The notes: generated by a model not told the origin, from the sequence alone. A stretch of DNA of 64,000 nt from Melastoma dodecandrum (GCA_029817715.1 JARUPY010000292.1:310001-374000), one strand, 5' to 3'. Shown: positions 27,884-39,259, counted from the stretch's first letter. A program made the numbers and translations.

Positions 27884-28190
27884 CCGGCTGGCCGTCTCCG
27901 AAGCAGCCATTCCGCTTTCGGCCAGATCCGGTCGAAAGCTTTGTGCCTATCCCGGTCATTCAGATGGCGCTGACGAAGTCTCGTAAGCGGACGTCGCCCG
28001 CTGCGATCGGCCAATAAAGCTGTATAAATACACGGAACCTAGTAGCATTTTAATCTTACGTATTGTTTATTATCAATCGAGTCTCGTATAAAGCCTCAGG
28101 TCGTCAATTTGACCGAAATTAGGTAGGATGTTGCTGCCACGAACAGGCTTCCCCGCATGCAAGGAGCGTATCAGAGGTGTCCGTAGAAGC

Positions 28191-29936
28191 GGTTCTCCCG
28201 CAGTTTGCTTGGAACGGTCGCGGTCAGGGGGATGGCGCGGGTTGATTCACCAGGCGGATGATCCTGTCCTCATCCCCGCCGGGCTGCGCCATCGAGCGCG
28301 TCATCCAGAGCGGCGGTCATCTGGTCGTCGTCGCCCATGCGCGCCGTGTTGATGATCGATGTCCAACCTGTGGCACGACCAGCTCTGCCGTTCACAGCCG
28401 CTATGAACGCCGTCCAGCCGACCTGCCGAGCGTTGGTCAGCCTATGACTCTGCGCCTGCGCGTTCGACGCTTCTACTGCCATCATCGCGCCTGCAGCCGC
28501 CGAACCTTCGCTGAGCCCTTCCCCGGGCTGATGCCGCCGCGAGCGCGACGGACCCGCCGTCTTGGGCAGGCCCAAACGCGGATCGGGCTTGGGGTCGGTT
28601 GCGAGGCCGGCGCGCGACTGACTGGTCATCTGGATATGCAGACGAGCCCTGATACGATCCTGCGCCTCTTACACCGCCTGCCGCTGCCGAGAGTGGATCT
28701 GCCGCGGGCCGTGGGCATCCACGATTGGGCCATTCGCAAGGGACGAACCTACAGCACGCTGCTCGTCGATCTCGAACGCAAACGCCCGATCGACCTATTG
28801 CCCGACCGTTCGGGAGCGACCGTCGCCGACTGGCTGCAGCGCCATCCCGGTATCCGGATCGTCGCTCGCGACCGCTCGACAGAATACGCCCGAGCGGCGA
28901 CGGCAGGCGCTTTCTCTGCTCTCCAGGTCGCCGACCGATGGCATCTCCTCCTCAACGTGCGCCAAGCACTCGAACGCTGGCTTGGCCGCGTTCATGGCCG
29001 GTTGCGAGAGCTGCCCGCTCTGCCCATCAGTGGCGACCGACAGCCCGGGCAACGCCTGCGTGCCTACCGCCGTAGTTCGGCTGAGATCGCTGTCAGCCTC
29101 GACAGTCGCGCTCGCTGGCTTGGGGCTTATGAAGACGTGCGTCGGCGTTATCTGACAGGTGAGACCCTCCTGGCGATCGGCCGGGCCACGGGTTTGGCGC
29201 GCGCTACCGTGCGCAAGTACGCCCAATCCGAGAGCTTCCCCGAACGCGCGATCCGTCGGCCCGATCCCTCTTGCCTCGACCCACACCTCGGTCATCTGGG
29301 ACAGCGGATGGCCGAGGGCTGCGAGAACGCCATGGCGCTCTGGCGCGAGATCCGCGATCAAGGCTTCGCCGGAAGTCATCGGCAGGTGCACCGCTACGTC
29401 GCCGAGCGGCGCACAGTACCGGCGCGGCGCACAGCCCGTAGATGGCTGTCGCGGACCGGTTCGACGAGCGCGGAGGTTCCTAGAGCAGAGCCGATCGTCT
29501 CTCCAAAGCAGCTGGCCTGGATTCTGGTTCAGCCCACCGCGACGTTGCCGCCCCGCGCCGCGGCTGAGCTTGCTCGCATCCAGCAGGATGCCGAGGCAGC
29601 ACGGGTCGCCGATCTCGCACGACGGTTCACGATGCTGGTGCGCGCCTGCAGCCTGCACGGTGATCGTCCGGCGGATGCGGTCGGTGAACTCGACAGATGG
29701 CTGTCAGAGACGCGCAACTGCGGCGTCGCGGTGTTGGAGGCTTTCGCCGCCGGCTTGGCGCAGGATGGGGCGGCGGTTCGCGCGGCGCTGACGACATCGT
29801 GGAGCAACGCTCAAGCCGAAGGGCAGATCAGTCGGCTGAAGATGCTCAAACGCACAATGTACGGCCGCGCCAGCTTTGAACTCCTCCGCCGCCGCATCCT
29901 CCTCGCTGCCTGATCCACGCAAAGTGCGGGAGAACC
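28191..29936 (+). mobile_element. ISL3-family element, 1746 bp
   Basis: Terminal inverted repeats GGTTCTCCCGCA (left) and its partner TGCGGGAGAACC (right), continuing with TTTGC and TGGA on both sides. The 8-bp flanks gtagaagc (28183-28190) and gtggaagc (29937-29944) match at 7 of 8 positions, as expected of an ISL3 target duplication with one later mutation. Confidence 0.9.
28258..29913 (+). CDS. ISL3-family transposase
   Basis: 551 aa. Zinc-binding N-terminus (CPTCGTTSSAVHSRYERRPADLP and YCHHRACSRRTF), DDE domain with IHDWAIRKGRTYSTLLVD and IVARDRSTEYARA, an inserted HTH region (LAIGRATGLARATVRKYAQ) and the closing motif SNAQAEGQISRLKMLKRTMYGR with the catalytic Glu. Length and motifs are complete. 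It fills nearly the whole element. Confidence 0.93.
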   Translation: MILSSSPPGCAIERVIQSGGHLVVVAHARRVDDRCPTCGTTSSAVHSRYERRPADLPSVGQPMTLRLRVRRFYCHHRACSRRTFAEPFPGLMPPRARRTRRLGQAQTRIGLGVGCEAGARLTGHLDMQTSPDTILRLLHRLPLPRVDLPRAVGIHDWAIRKGRTYSTLLVDLERKRPIDLLPDRSGATVADWLQRHPGIRIVARDRSTEYARAATAGAFSALQVADRWHLLLNVRQALERWLGRVHGRLRELPALPISGDRQPGQRLRAYRRSSAEIAVSLDSRARWLGAYEDVRRRYLTGETLLAIGRATGLARATVRKYAQSESFPERAIRRPDPSCLDPHLGHLGQRMAEGCENAMALWREIRDQGFAGSHRQVHRYVAERRTVPARRTARRWLSRTGSTSAEVPRAEPIVSPKQLAWILVQPTATLPPRAAAELARIQQDAEAARVADLARRFTMLVRACSLHGDRPADAVGELDRWLSETRNCGVAVLEAFAAGLAQDGAAVRAALTTSWSNAQAEGQISRLKMLKRTMYGRASFELLRRRILLAA

Positions 29937-29944
29937 GTGGAAGC

Positions 29945-30283
29945 GGGGGAGGATCAGCCTTCGATGCCGAGGCTTTAGCGGTCGCCCAAGGCATCGGTCC
30001 AGCTCGGAACATTCGACCATCAGCCATGACTAAAGGTTGCCCGCCGCGCACTTGCGATCGCGAACCAATAGTGTCGATGACCGGCTTCAGTCTACGTAGG
30101 CACGCTGATCAACGCACGGCTCGAATACCGGATCGTCCGGCCCCGGCTGGATTTTCCCGCCCACGCCACGCACGCCCACGGTGCGAGGTTGAGAGTCAAA
30201 CCACCGATACGCACCCCGCGGCGCGTGTGCGCGAAAGGGTGTCGCGTGACTCGGCCGCCGTCTGGAGGCCAAGTCCAGAGGTG
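29945..30283. other. gap without a recognised gene
   Basis: About 340 bases between the ISL3 element and the boxes in front of the COG4705 gene. Open frames on both strands look non-coding. Nothing else recognised. Confidence 0.35.
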
Positions 30284-30317
30284 CCTAAGCCGCTCCTAAG
30301 TCACGTTCGTCATTCTG
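30284..30317 (+). promoter_or_regulatory. CCTAAG direct repeat and CATTCTG box
   Basis: CCTAAG at 30284-30289 and again at 30295-30300, an 11-bp period, the layout of OmpR/PmrA-type response-regulator sites. CATTCTG follows at 30311-30317. Related boxes occur at 33912, 42493 and 43212. The likely binder is the response regulator at 34467 (inference). Confidence 0.55.
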
Positions 30318-30335
30318 TTTACGTCCGTACCGACC

Positions 30336-31136
30336 ATGGGGATGGCGATGACCGTAGCCGCGAGCGCTCTCGGGCGTATGCTGAACAAGGTCCCGGAGGC
30401 GACGCTGATCTTCTGGGTCATCAAGGTCTTGTCGACCACCGTCGGCGAGACCGGCGCCGACTACCTCGCCGTCCATGTCGGCCTGGGGACCGCCTTGACC
30501 GGCGGCATCATGGTCGCGTTACTCGCCGCCGCGCTCGCGCTCCAGTTCCGAGAGCGCCGCTACGTACCTTGGATCTATTGGCTGACCGTGGTGCTGGTTA
30601 GCATCGTTGGTACGCAACTGACCGACTTCCTCACCGACAAGCTGGAGATCAGCCTCTACGTCAGCACCGCCGCCTTCGCGGTCGCGCTCGCCATGACCTT
30701 CGGGGTCTGGTTCGCGCTTGAGCGCACGCTCTCGATCCACACCATCGTGACCCGGAGGCGCAAGGACTTCTACTGGCTCGCCATCCTGCTCACCTTCGCC
30801 CTCGGCACGGCGGCGGGCGACCTCGCCACGGAGGCGCTGGGGCTCGGCTTCAATTTGGGCGTCGTCGCCTTCGGCGCGCTGATCGCCGCCGTGACCGCCG
30901 CCTATTACCTGGGCGCCAACGCCGTCCTCACCTTTTGGGCCGCCTACATCCTGACACGCCCGCTGGGGGCCTCCCTCGGCGATCTCCTCTCGCAGGCACA
31001 GGAGTACGGGGGCCTGGGCTTCGGCACCATCGTCACCAGCCTCGTTTTCCTCAGCGTGATCGTCGCCCTCGTGATCTTCGTGACATTCACCCACCGGACG
31101 GCGGACAAGGACGCGCGCCTTGCCGAGCAGGGTTGA
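30336..31136 (+). CDS. COG4705-type multi-pass membrane protein, copy 1
   Basis: 266 aa inner-membrane protein with about eight helices. Repeated internal pattern: TLIFWVIKVLSTTVGETGADYL, then VSIVGTQLTDFLTDKLEI, then LGTAAGDLATEALGLGFNLG, then LGASLGDLLSQAQEYGGLG, each with a small-residue and Asp motif in a helix. The family is uncharacterised; the four Asp-containing repeats look like a transporter or channel core. Start uncertain between three ATGs at 30336, 30342 and 30348. A second copy (frameshifted) is at 41652-42439. Confidence 0.8.
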   Translation: MGMAMTVAASALGRMLNKVPEATLIFWVIKVLSTTVGETGADYLAVHVGLGTALTGGIMVALLAAALALQFRERRYVPWIYWLTVVLVSIVGTQLTDFLTDKLEISLYVSTAAFAVALAMTFGVWFALERTLSIHTIVTRRRKDFYWLAILLTFALGTAAGDLATEALGLGFNLGVVAFGALIAAVTAAYYLGANAVLTFWAAYILTRPLGASLGDLLSQAQEYGGLGFGTIVTSLVFLSVIVALVIFVTFTHRTADKDARLAEQG

Positions 31137-31949
31137 CGCGCGATCCCGATCCGTTCCCTCCGTGCGCAACCTGGCCATGACCATCGCGCTCGCCGCATGC
31201 CTCGGTGCCTGCACGCAGGTCTTCGAGTGCCGGCGGCCGAGCCTGACGGCTCCCGAAACCTTCACCGGCCGCGACCGGCGAGACGCGTCGATCAGCCAGA
31301 CTTGGTGGCGAGCCTTCGACAGCCGTGAACTCGACGGGCTGAAGGAGCAGGGCCTCGGCGGCAATTTCACCGTCGGCGCGCCCATCGCGCGCGTCGCGGC
31401 GGTACGCGGGTCGGCGGCCATCGCCGCGTCCTCACTGATACCGACCGTCGGCCTTGCCGGAACCCCTTCGGCGCCAGACCGACGCCTCGGACAAGGCGAC
31501 GCCGGAGGCCATCCTCCAAGCCGGCTACGAGTTCGACTTCCGAGGGAAGAACCGCGCGGCGGCGGATGCCGCGTCGAATCTCGTGGACGCCAGCGCCTAC
31601 GACGCCGACACCGTAGCCCTCGCCGCGGGCATCGCGAACGCCTAGTTTCAGATCCTGTTGCTCAAGGAGCGGATCGGGCAGGCGCAACACATAGCCGACG
31701 ACGCATGGCGCATCCTCGCGCTCGTGCAGCTCCAGCAATCCGCCGGGACGTCGAGCGAACTCCAGGTCGAGAAGCAGCGCACCGCCACCGCGACCTTCCA
31801 GGCCAACGTTCCGGTACTGCAGCAGCTCCTTGACCAGAACCTTCATCTCCTTGCGGTCCTGGTCGGCGTGGCGCCGGGCGATCTGCGGATCAAGGCCAGG
31901 GACCTGAAGGACGCGCCTCTCGATCCCTCGCGGTCGCGTGCCCTTGTAA

Positions 31950-33090
<1,141 letters not shown>

Positions 33091-33507
33091 TCCGTCGTCC
33101 GGATCTCCGGGCCGCGGAGGCGCAGCTCGTCTCCGCCAATTTCGGCGTCGGCGCTGCGCGGGCCGCGTTCCTGCCGAGCATCACCTTTGCCGGAGCCGCC
33201 GGCGCCACGGATCGAGTCCGGCTTTCCGCCCCTGGCGCTCACCGACGTCGCAGGCGCCATTGCGCAGCCGCTCATCGACGGGGGCCGCCTGCAGGGGCAG
33301 CTCGACTTCAGCAGCGGCCGCCGGTCGGAGTTCGTCGACACCTACCGCCAGACCATGCTCATCACCTTCCAGGACGTCGAGGACGCGCTGTCCGCCCAAC
33401 GCCGGCTTGGTGCGCTCGCAGATGCCGACGTGGAGGCCCGCGATGCGGCCCGGCACGCCCAAACCACCGCGGCGACGCAATATCGGCTCGGCGGCGCGGA
33501 CTGCCGA

Positions 33508-33892
33508 TCATGGGCATGATCAGGATTATCCTGCTCATCGGCATCGTGAAAAGAACGCGGTCATGATGATCGACTTCGCGCTGGAGTCCGAACGCGAGCA
33601 GGGGCTGAGCCCGGCCGCCTCGATCCGGCAAGCCTGCCTGCTTCGGTTCCGCCCTATCACCATGACCACGCTTGCCGGCCTCCCCGGTGCGTTGCCGCTG
33701 GCGTTGGGTCACGGGCCGGGCGCCGAGCTGCGGGTGACGCTCGGCATCTCCATCGTCGGCGGCCTCGTCATCTCACAGATGCTGACGCTGTTCACGACGC
33801 CGGTCGTGTATCTCGCCTTCGACGGGCTGCTCCGGCACGCCGACGCGCCCGCGGCGGCACCGCAGCGCCAACCGCATGGGGTGGCATCCTGA
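33508..33892 (+). pseudogene. C-terminal fragment of an RND pump (MdtB/C-like)
   Basis: Begins abruptly at [14 protein letters not shown], has a one-base loss in the AAAA run near 33549, and continues as [38 protein letters not shown] and [15 protein letters not shown] to the stop at 33892. It corresponds to the last ~130 residues of an RND permease, fused by a deletion directly to the outer-membrane-factor relic. Compare the intact pump at 45611. Confidence 0.85.
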
Positions 33893-33911
33893 GGATGCCC
33901 GAGCGCTGCCC

Positions 33912-33928
33912 CCTAAGTGGGAGCTAAG
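33912..33928 (+). promoter_or_regulatory. CCTAAG/GCTAAG direct repeat
   Basis: CCTAAG at 33912-33917 and GCTAAG at 33923-33928, again exactly 11 bp apart, 70 bp upstream of the gene at 33998 that opens the two-component operon. Suggests autoregulation by the response regulator at 34467. Confidence 0.55.
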
Positions 33929-33997
33929 TCTCCGCACGCAGACAAGCCCGGACGCCGGGGGGCGGATGAAGGCCCTCGTTCGGCACGGGAGCGACCC

Positions 33998-34393
33998 ATG
34001 ACGTTCAAGCACATCGCATGCGCCACCGCCGTTCTGGTCGGCACCGCCGCAATCCCTCCGGCGGCGGGATGGATCCTCGGATCGACGGTCGGCACAGCAC
34101 GCGCGGCCGCCTCGAAACTCGGTGACCTCGGCCGCTTCAAGGCCATCGCGGTCGACACCCAGGCGCTCGTCGACAAGGGCGACCTCGCCGCCGCCAAGGC
34201 ACGGATCAAGGACTTAGAGACCCAGTGGGACGAGGCCGAGGCCGGCTTGAAGCCCCGTGCGGCAACCGACTGGCACAAGATCGACAAGGCGATCGACCGC
34301 GCTCTCGACGCCCTGCGGTCCACGCCGCCGGACGCCGGGCTCTGCAAGGCAGCCCTGGCCGACCTGCTTCGGACCATGGACTCGATGAGCTAA
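33998..34393 (+). CDS. secreted hypothetical protein preceding a two-component system
   Basis: 131 aa. Signal-type N-terminus ([20 protein letters not shown]), then a helical mature part: [28 protein letters not shown] and [21 protein letters not shown]. Probably periplasmic. It shares the promoter boxes and direction of the downstream regulator/kinase pair, 70 bp further on, so it may modulate or report the signal. Family function unknown. Confidence 0.7.
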   Translation: MTFKHIACATAVLVGTAAIPPAAGWILGSTVGTARAAASKLGDLGRFKAIAVDTQALVDKGDLAAAKARIKDLETQWDEAEAGLKPRAATDWHKIDKAIDRALDALRSTPPDAGLCKAALADLLRTMDSMS

Positions 34394-34466
34394 ACGGACT
34401 TGCGCGGATTGCGCCGGGCCGGAATCGGTGGGACAGACCGCAGGTAGGTGGCGCGACGGAACGACG

Positions 34467-35129
34467 ATGCGTGTTCTTCTCGTCGAAGACGACAGCATGA
34501 TCGGGGCCGCGCTCCAGCAGGCGCTGCGGGACGCGGCCTACGCGGTCGACTGGGTCCGGGACGGCATCTCGGCCAGGGAAGCTTCGGCCACCGAAGCCTA
34601 CGACATCGCCCTGCTCGACCTCGGCCTGCCCGGCGACGACGGGATCGCCGTCCTGAGATACCTTCGGTCGGTCCACGGCTCCATGCCCGTCATCATCGTG
34701 ACCGCGCGGGACGGGGTGGACGACCGCATCGGCGGGCTCGATGTCGGCGCCGACGACTACGTCACGAAGCCGTTCGAACCGCGCGAGCTCCTGGCCCGAA
34801 TGCGCGCGGTCCTGCGCCGGCCCCGCGGTGACGCGGCCCCGGTCCTCGACAACGGTGTCGTCAGCCTTGACCCGTCGACGTTCGAAGCGCGCAGCGGCGA
34901 GGTCCTCTGCCGTCTGACCGCACGGGAGTTCGCCTGCCTTCACGCCCTGATGCACCGACCGGGCACGATCCTGTCGCGGCAGGACCTCGAGGGCCGCATC
35001 TATGGCTGGAACGAGGAGGTGGAAAGCAACGCGGTCGAGTTTCTGATCCACTCCGTCCGCCGCAAGCTCGGGAACGCGGTGATCCGCAACGTGCGCGGCG
35101 TCGGCTGGATGGTGGCCCGGCTGGGCTGA
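34467..35129 (+). CDS. OmpR/QseB-type response regulator
   Basis: 220 aa. Receiver domain with acidic pocket (LLVEDDS) and phospho-acceptor Asp51 in IALLDLGLPGDDG, Lys in DYVTKPFEPRELL; C-terminal winged helix with LTAREFACLHALMHRPG and VRRKLGNAVIRNVRGVGW. The stop overlaps the kinase start (TGATG). Predicted to bind the 11-bp-spaced CCTAAG boxes at 30284 and 33912 and perhaps the single boxes at 42493 and 43212 (inference). Confidence 0.92.
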   Translation: MRVLLVEDDSMIGAALQQALRDAAYAVDWVRDGISAREASATEAYDIALLDLGLPGDDGIAVLRYLRSVHGSMPVIIVTARDGVDDRIGGLDVGADDYVTKPFEPRELLARMRAVLRRPRGDAAPVLDNGVVSLDPSTFEARSGEVLCRLTAREFACLHALMHRPGTILSRQDLEGRIYGWNEEVESNAVEFLIHSVRRKLGNAVIRNVRGVGWMVARLG

Positions 35130-36481
35130 TGCGCGCCGTCCGGGCCCGTTTGTTCGTCGGCCTGTCGGCGCTCGTCGTCGGGACGAACATCGGCTTCGGC
35201 CTGCTTGCGTACCGTCGCGCCGCCGAGGAAGCCACGGAGCTGCAGGACGCCGTGCTGCGGCAGGTCGGCCAGTTCGCGATCCATGCCGGCTCGGTACCAA
35301 CCATCGAAGGAGCCACCGGCGAGGAGGAGGAACAACAGTTCCACGTCGTCGTCACGGAGTTCGGGGCCGGGAAGCCCGGCTCCCCGCTCGATGAAGTCCC
35401 GCCCGACGCCCCCGACGGGATCAGGACTGTCGGCCACGACGGACGGGACTGGCGCCTGCTCGTCCACACGCGCTCGGATGGTCGCCGCTTCGGCATCGCC
35501 CAATCCACGGCGAGCAGGGACGAGCGGGTCCGGGACACGCTTCTCCAGACGCTCGTTCCCGTCCTGATGCTGGTGCCTTGCCTCCTCCTCCTGGCTGGCG
35601 TTATCATCCAGGCGAGCTTGCGACCCTTATCGATCCTCGCGGCCCGGCTCGACGCGCGGGCGACGGACGATCTACGCACCTTGCCAACCGGGGACGTTCC
35701 CGACGAGATCCGACCGTTCGTCGAAGCCATCAACCGCCTCCTCGGCCGGGTAGGCCAGACGTTCGAGCAACGACGGCGCTTCGTGGCCGACGCAGCGCAC
35801 GAACTGCGGACCCCGGTCACGGCCCTAACCGTCCAGGCCGGGAACCTCTCCCGCCTCGACCTGCCGCCGGAAGGGCGGGAGCGCCTGGTTTCGCTCCAGG
35901 GGGGCATCCGGCGTGTCGCGCATCTCCTTGAGCAACTCTTGTCCCTCGCCCGCTACGAGGACGGCCCGTCACACGACGCCCCCGTCACCGCGCTCGACAC
36001 GGCGGCGCTCGAGGTGGTCGCGGATCTCGTAGCAAGTGCCGCAGATCGCGCGGTGGATCTGGGCTTCGAACGGATCAAGGCCATTTCGGTGAAGTCGGAT
36101 CCGACCAGTCTGCGGGTCATGATCCGCAACCTAATCGACAATGCGCTGCATCACGCGTCGGGAGGAGGGCGGATCGACCTCGAAGTGTTCCGGGACGGCA
36201 CCGATGCGGTCCTCCGGGTCACCGACCGCGGCCCGGGCATCCCGGCGGACGAACTCGACCGCATCTTCGACCCGTTCGTCCGGGGCGACCGGGTCGAGAG
36301 CGAGGGAACCGGGCTCGGCCTGTCCATCGTCCGGAGTATCGCAGATGCCTGCGGGGGCTCCATACGGCTCACGAATCGCACCGACGGATCGTCCGGCCTC
36401 GTGGCGACCGTGAGACTTCCCGCCGCCTTGGACGGCCGCACGGAGCATGGGGGCGACGCCGTCGATCCTCCCGCGGCATGA
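35129..36481 (+). CDS. QseC-type sensor histidine kinase
   Basis: 450 aa. Two membrane helices (LFVGLSALVVGTNIGFGLLAY and LVPVLMLVPCLLLLAGVII) flank a 130-residue acidic periplasmic domain with GEEEEQQFHVVV, which could bind cations. HAMP-like linker, phospho-acceptor His224 in FVADAAHELRTPVTAL, N-box NLIDNALHHASGG, G1 DRGPGIP and G2 GTGLGLS. Partner of the overlapping response regulator. Confidence 0.92.
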   Translation: MRAVRARLFVGLSALVVGTNIGFGLLAYRRAAEEATELQDAVLRQVGQFAIHAGSVPTIEGATGEEEEQQFHVVVTEFGAGKPGSPLDEVPPDAPDGIRTVGHDGRDWRLLVHTRSDGRRFGIAQSTASRDERVRDTLLQTLVPVLMLVPCLLLLAGVIIQASLRPLSILAARLDARATDDLRTLPTGDVPDEIRPFVEAINRLLGRVGQTFEQRRRFVADAAHELRTPVTALTVQAGNLSRLDLPPEGRERLVSLQGGIRRVAHLLEQLLSLARYEDGPSHDAPVTALDTAALEVVADLVASAADRAVDLGFERIKAISVKSDPTSLRVMIRNLIDNALHHASGGGRIDLEVFRDGTDAVLRVTDRGPGIPADELDRIFDPFVRGDRVESEGTGLGLSIVRSIADACGGSIRLTNRTDGSSGLVATVRLPAALDGRTEHGGDAVDPPAA

Positions 36482-36499
36482 GCGAGGGCGGCTAACCCG

Positions 36500-36919
36500 C
36501 TTCCTCGATCCCAATCTGGGCATCCTCACGTCGCCACCGTCGAGGTGGGCGGCGACGAGATGCCCGAACCCGACAGCGGCGACGCGTAGAAGGACCGAGG
36601 CCGCGACATTGGCGGCCACGCGGACTATCGCGCCGTTACGCATCAGGTCGAGCGTCTGCAGGCTGAACGACGAGAACGTGGTGTATCCGCTCAAAGCCCG
36701 ATCATCACGAACAGGCGCACCTGCCCCGACGCCGGGAAGCGGCCATGTGCAAGCGTCAGGGTGCTGAAGAGGCCGATGACGAAAGATCCGGTCACGTCGA
36801 TGATGATCGTCCCCAGGGCAGCTCACTGCTGATGGGAAGCGCCATCACCGAGACGGCATAGCGCGCGAGTGTGCCCAGAGCCCCCCGACCGTCACGATGA
36901 AGCAGGTGGCCAATGTCAT
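36500..36919 (-). pseudogene. crcB: crcB-type fluoride channel relic
   Basis: Starts at ATG 36919 (MTLATCFIVTVGG) and ends with the diagnostic CrcB segment GYTTFSSFSLQTLDLMRNGA and a last helix (VGFGHLVAAHL). In between three single-base losses break the frame: a C6 run at 36881-36886, the C4 run at 36811-36814 and near 36690-36700. No stop is visible at the normal end. CrcB/Fluc dimers expel fluoride. Either a relic or a gene damaged by sequencing error; convergent with the kinase gene. Confidence 0.75.
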
Positions 36920-36952
36920 CCTCGTTCCTTTGGGTCGAGGCGGGCATGAAAA

Positions 36953-38227
36953 AGGATGGGTCATTGGGCTCCCGCCGTGTTCGACGCAGCGGGTGTGACG
37001 GTGACCGGTGTGGGACTTACGGTCCTCCGATCCAGCCCATGGCGGATCAGGGGGATGAGCGATGGACCACTATGTCGGCCTCGATGTCTCGGTGCGCAGC
37101 ACGAGCATCTGCATCCTGAGCGCAGCCGGTCAGGTCTTGCGCGAGGGCAAGGTGGAGAGCGAGCCGGAAGCCATCGCGGCGTTCCTGGGCGGTCGCGGCC
37201 TGGCCTACGGGCGGGTCGGGATCGAGGCCGGTCCGCTCTGCCAGTGGCTCTATGCCGGCTTGGCGAAGGCGGGCCTACCGGTGGTGTGCATCGAGACGCG
37301 CCACGCCAAGGCGGTGCTGAGCGCTCAGGTCAACAAGACCGACCGCAACGACGCACGCGGCATCGCCCAGATGATGCGGGTCGGCCTCTACAAGCCGGTT
37401 CACGTGAAGACCCTGGCCAGCCAGGAGATCCGTGCCCTCCTCGGTGGGCGCCGGACCTTGCAGGCCAAGCTCATCGACATCGAGAACAGCATCCGGGGGC
37501 TGCTGCGCAACTTCGGCTTGAAGGTCGGGACCGTGACCCGCGCCCGCTACGAGGAGCGCATCCGCGAGCTGACGGACGGCCGAGCCGGGTTGATCGCCGT
37601 GATCGAGCCGATGCTGACCGTGCGTCGCGTGGTGCGCGAGCAATACGTATTCCTGCACAAGCGGATGCTGGTGCTGGCTCGCGCGGACGAGCCCAGCCGC
37701 CTGCTGATGACGGCGCCCGGCGTCGGCCCATTCGTCGCGTTGACCTATCGCGCAGCGGTCGACGAGCCGGCCCGCTTCCGCCAGTCCCGCGCGGTCGGCG
37801 CTCACTTCGGGCTGGCGCCGCGAACCCACCAGTCGGGCGAGTTGGACCGGCGCGGGCCCATTACCAAGAACGGCGACGAGACCCTACGCGCTGCGCTGTT
37901 CGAGGCGGCTCTAGTGCTGATGCGTCCCGGCTCGAAGCCTTCGCCGCTGAAGGCATGGGGCCAGAAGCTCGCCAAGCGTCGCGGGACGGCCAAGGCCATG
38001 GTCGCGGTGGCACGGCGGCTGGCGGTGATCCTCCACCGGATGTGGGTCGATGGGACGACGTTCCGCCTCGGTGCGGAGGCCGCGTAAATCGACCCGTCAA
38101 AGGAATCCGCCGCGAGGCGGAGCGGTGTCCCTCCAGGGACCGAAGGTCGGTGAGATCGCGGGCGGGTTGAAGGGCCTTCGGGCGACTTCGCGAAAAAGCT
38201 TGATCCACCTCCTGTCGGACCCAACCA
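36953..38227 (+). mobile_element. IS110-family element with intact transposase (ends approximate)
   Basis: Limits proposed from an imperfect inverted pair, GGATGGGTC near 36954 and GACCCAACC near 38219, around a complete transposase gene. IS110 ends are poorly defined, so treat as approximate. Confidence 0.6.
37062..38087 (+). CDS. IS110-family transposase, complete
   Basis: 341 aa. DEDD RuvC-like domain (YVGLDVSVRSTSICILSAAG, VGIEAGPLCQWLYAGL, VNKTDRNDARGIAQMM) and Transposase_20 domain (LLMTAPGVGPFVALTYRAAV, HFGLAPRTHQSGELDRRGPITKNGD). Distinct in sequence from the two broken IS110 transposases at 25370 and 32125, so this is a third IS110 type. Confidence 0.93.
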   Translation: MDHYVGLDVSVRSTSICILSAAGQVLREGKVESEPEAIAAFLGGRGLAYGRVGIEAGPLCQWLYAGLAKAGLPVVCIETRHAKAVLSAQVNKTDRNDARGIAQMMRVGLYKPVHVKTLASQEIRALLGGRRTLQAKLIDIENSIRGLLRNFGLKVGTVTRARYEERIRELTDGRAGLIAVIEPMLTVRRVVREQYVFLHKRMLVLARADEPSRLLMTAPGVGPFVALTYRAAVDEPARFRQSRAVGAHFGLAPRTHQSGELDRRGPITKNGDETLRAALFEAALVLMRPGSKPSPLKAWGQKLAKRRGTAKAMVAVARRLAVILHRMWVDGTTFRLGAEAA

Positions 38228-38389
38228 TGAAGCAGCCGGCGTGCCGACTTCGGAGAGAAGCCAGAGACCTGGCGGGACAACGTGCAGGAAGGATGATGGA
38301 TGGTCAGCTCACGATCGACGTTCAGCCTTCCCATCCTTCGAGCGATCGTGGAGTGCACCCTGTCTGACCGGACAGGCGGCGGGGTGGGT

Positions 38390-39259
38390 TTAGGCATTTC
38401 GGCTGAGGAACTCCCGGGGCGAGAGCATGCGCAGGCCGGAGTGCGGGTGAACCGTGTTGTAGTCCTCGAACCAGCCCGGCAAAAGCCGCATCACGGTCTC
38501 GGCGTCGGGCAGGATGGCGAGGCGGGCGTAGTCGCGCTTGAGCGTCTTCACGAACGCCTCCGAGATGCCGTTGCTCTGCGGGGAACGCACCGGCGTGAAC
38601 AGCAGGCGCAGGCCGAGCGCAGCAGCTGTCTGAGCGGTCTGCTTGGCGATGTAGGCGGAGCCGTTGTCGGACAGCCACTCGATCGGGTGCGGCGTCTTCG
38701 TGGCCCCGAACCTGCGCTCGACGCAGGCGATCATCAGGTCGCTCACCATCTCGCCCGAGACGCCCGCCGTGGTCGCCGACCAGGCCATGATCTCGCGGTC
38801 GCAAGCATCGATGGCAAACAGCACCCGGACGATCGCCCCGTCCCGGCAGTGCAGTTCGAGGTGGTCCGAGCACCAGCGCACGTTCGAGCGCAGGGCCACC
38901 ACGGTACCGTCGTGGGTCCGGCCGGGACGGCGGGCGGTGTGCGGCGCGAGGGTGAGCCCGTTCAACCGCAGGATGCGCAGCACCCGCTTGGCGTTGACGA
39001 CCGCCTCGCCGCGCGAGCGCAGCACCCGGTTCACCAACGCGGTAATGCGGCGGTAGCCGTAGCTCGGGCGGGCATCGACGATCGCGCGGATCGTGGGCAA
39101 CAGCACCGCATCCTCGGGCTTGCGATAGGAGCAGCGCGGCCGGGCGGGACGGGTCAGGCGCTCGGCGAGGTGGGAGCGGGCCACGCCAAGGGTGTCGGCA
39201 ACCGTCTTCATCGCGAACCGCCGATCGGGCCGCTCCAGGAGGCGAGTGGCGAGGTCGGT
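38390..39259 (-). CDS. IS3-family transposase OrfB (copy D), expressed by frameshift
   Basis: About 289 codons. RPSYGYRRITALVNRVL, first Asp in RWCSDHLELHCRDGA, second in EWLSDNGSAYIAKQ and Glu in SNGISEAFVKTLKRDYARL, ending PHSGLRMLSPREFLSRNA. Made from the -1 frame entered at the A7 run. Confidence 0.9.
   Translation of the reverse strand, partial: TDLATRLLERPDRRFAMKTVADTLGVARSHLAERLTRPARPRCSYRKPEDAVLLPTIRAIVDARPSYGYRRITALVNRVLRSRGEAVVNAKRVLRILRLNGLTLAPHTARRPGRTHDGTVVALRSNVRWCSDHLELHCRDGAIVRVLFAIDACDREIMAWSATTAGVSGEMVSDLMIACVERRFGATKTPHPIEWLSDNGSAYIAKQTAQTAAALGLRLLFTPVRSPQSNGISEAFVKTLKRDYARLAILPDAETVMRLLPGWFEDYNTVHPHSGLRMLSPREFLSRNA

Noticed and set aside
28054..28092. Fifth copy of the TetR-type operator (TTATTATCAATCGAGTCT)
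   Set aside because: Only one arm plus flank resembles site 1; no partner arm and no gene of the regulon follows.
36900..36960. Fluoride riboswitch before crcB
   Set aside because: No recognisable crcB-motif RNA upstream of 36919; the region runs straight into the IS110 element.
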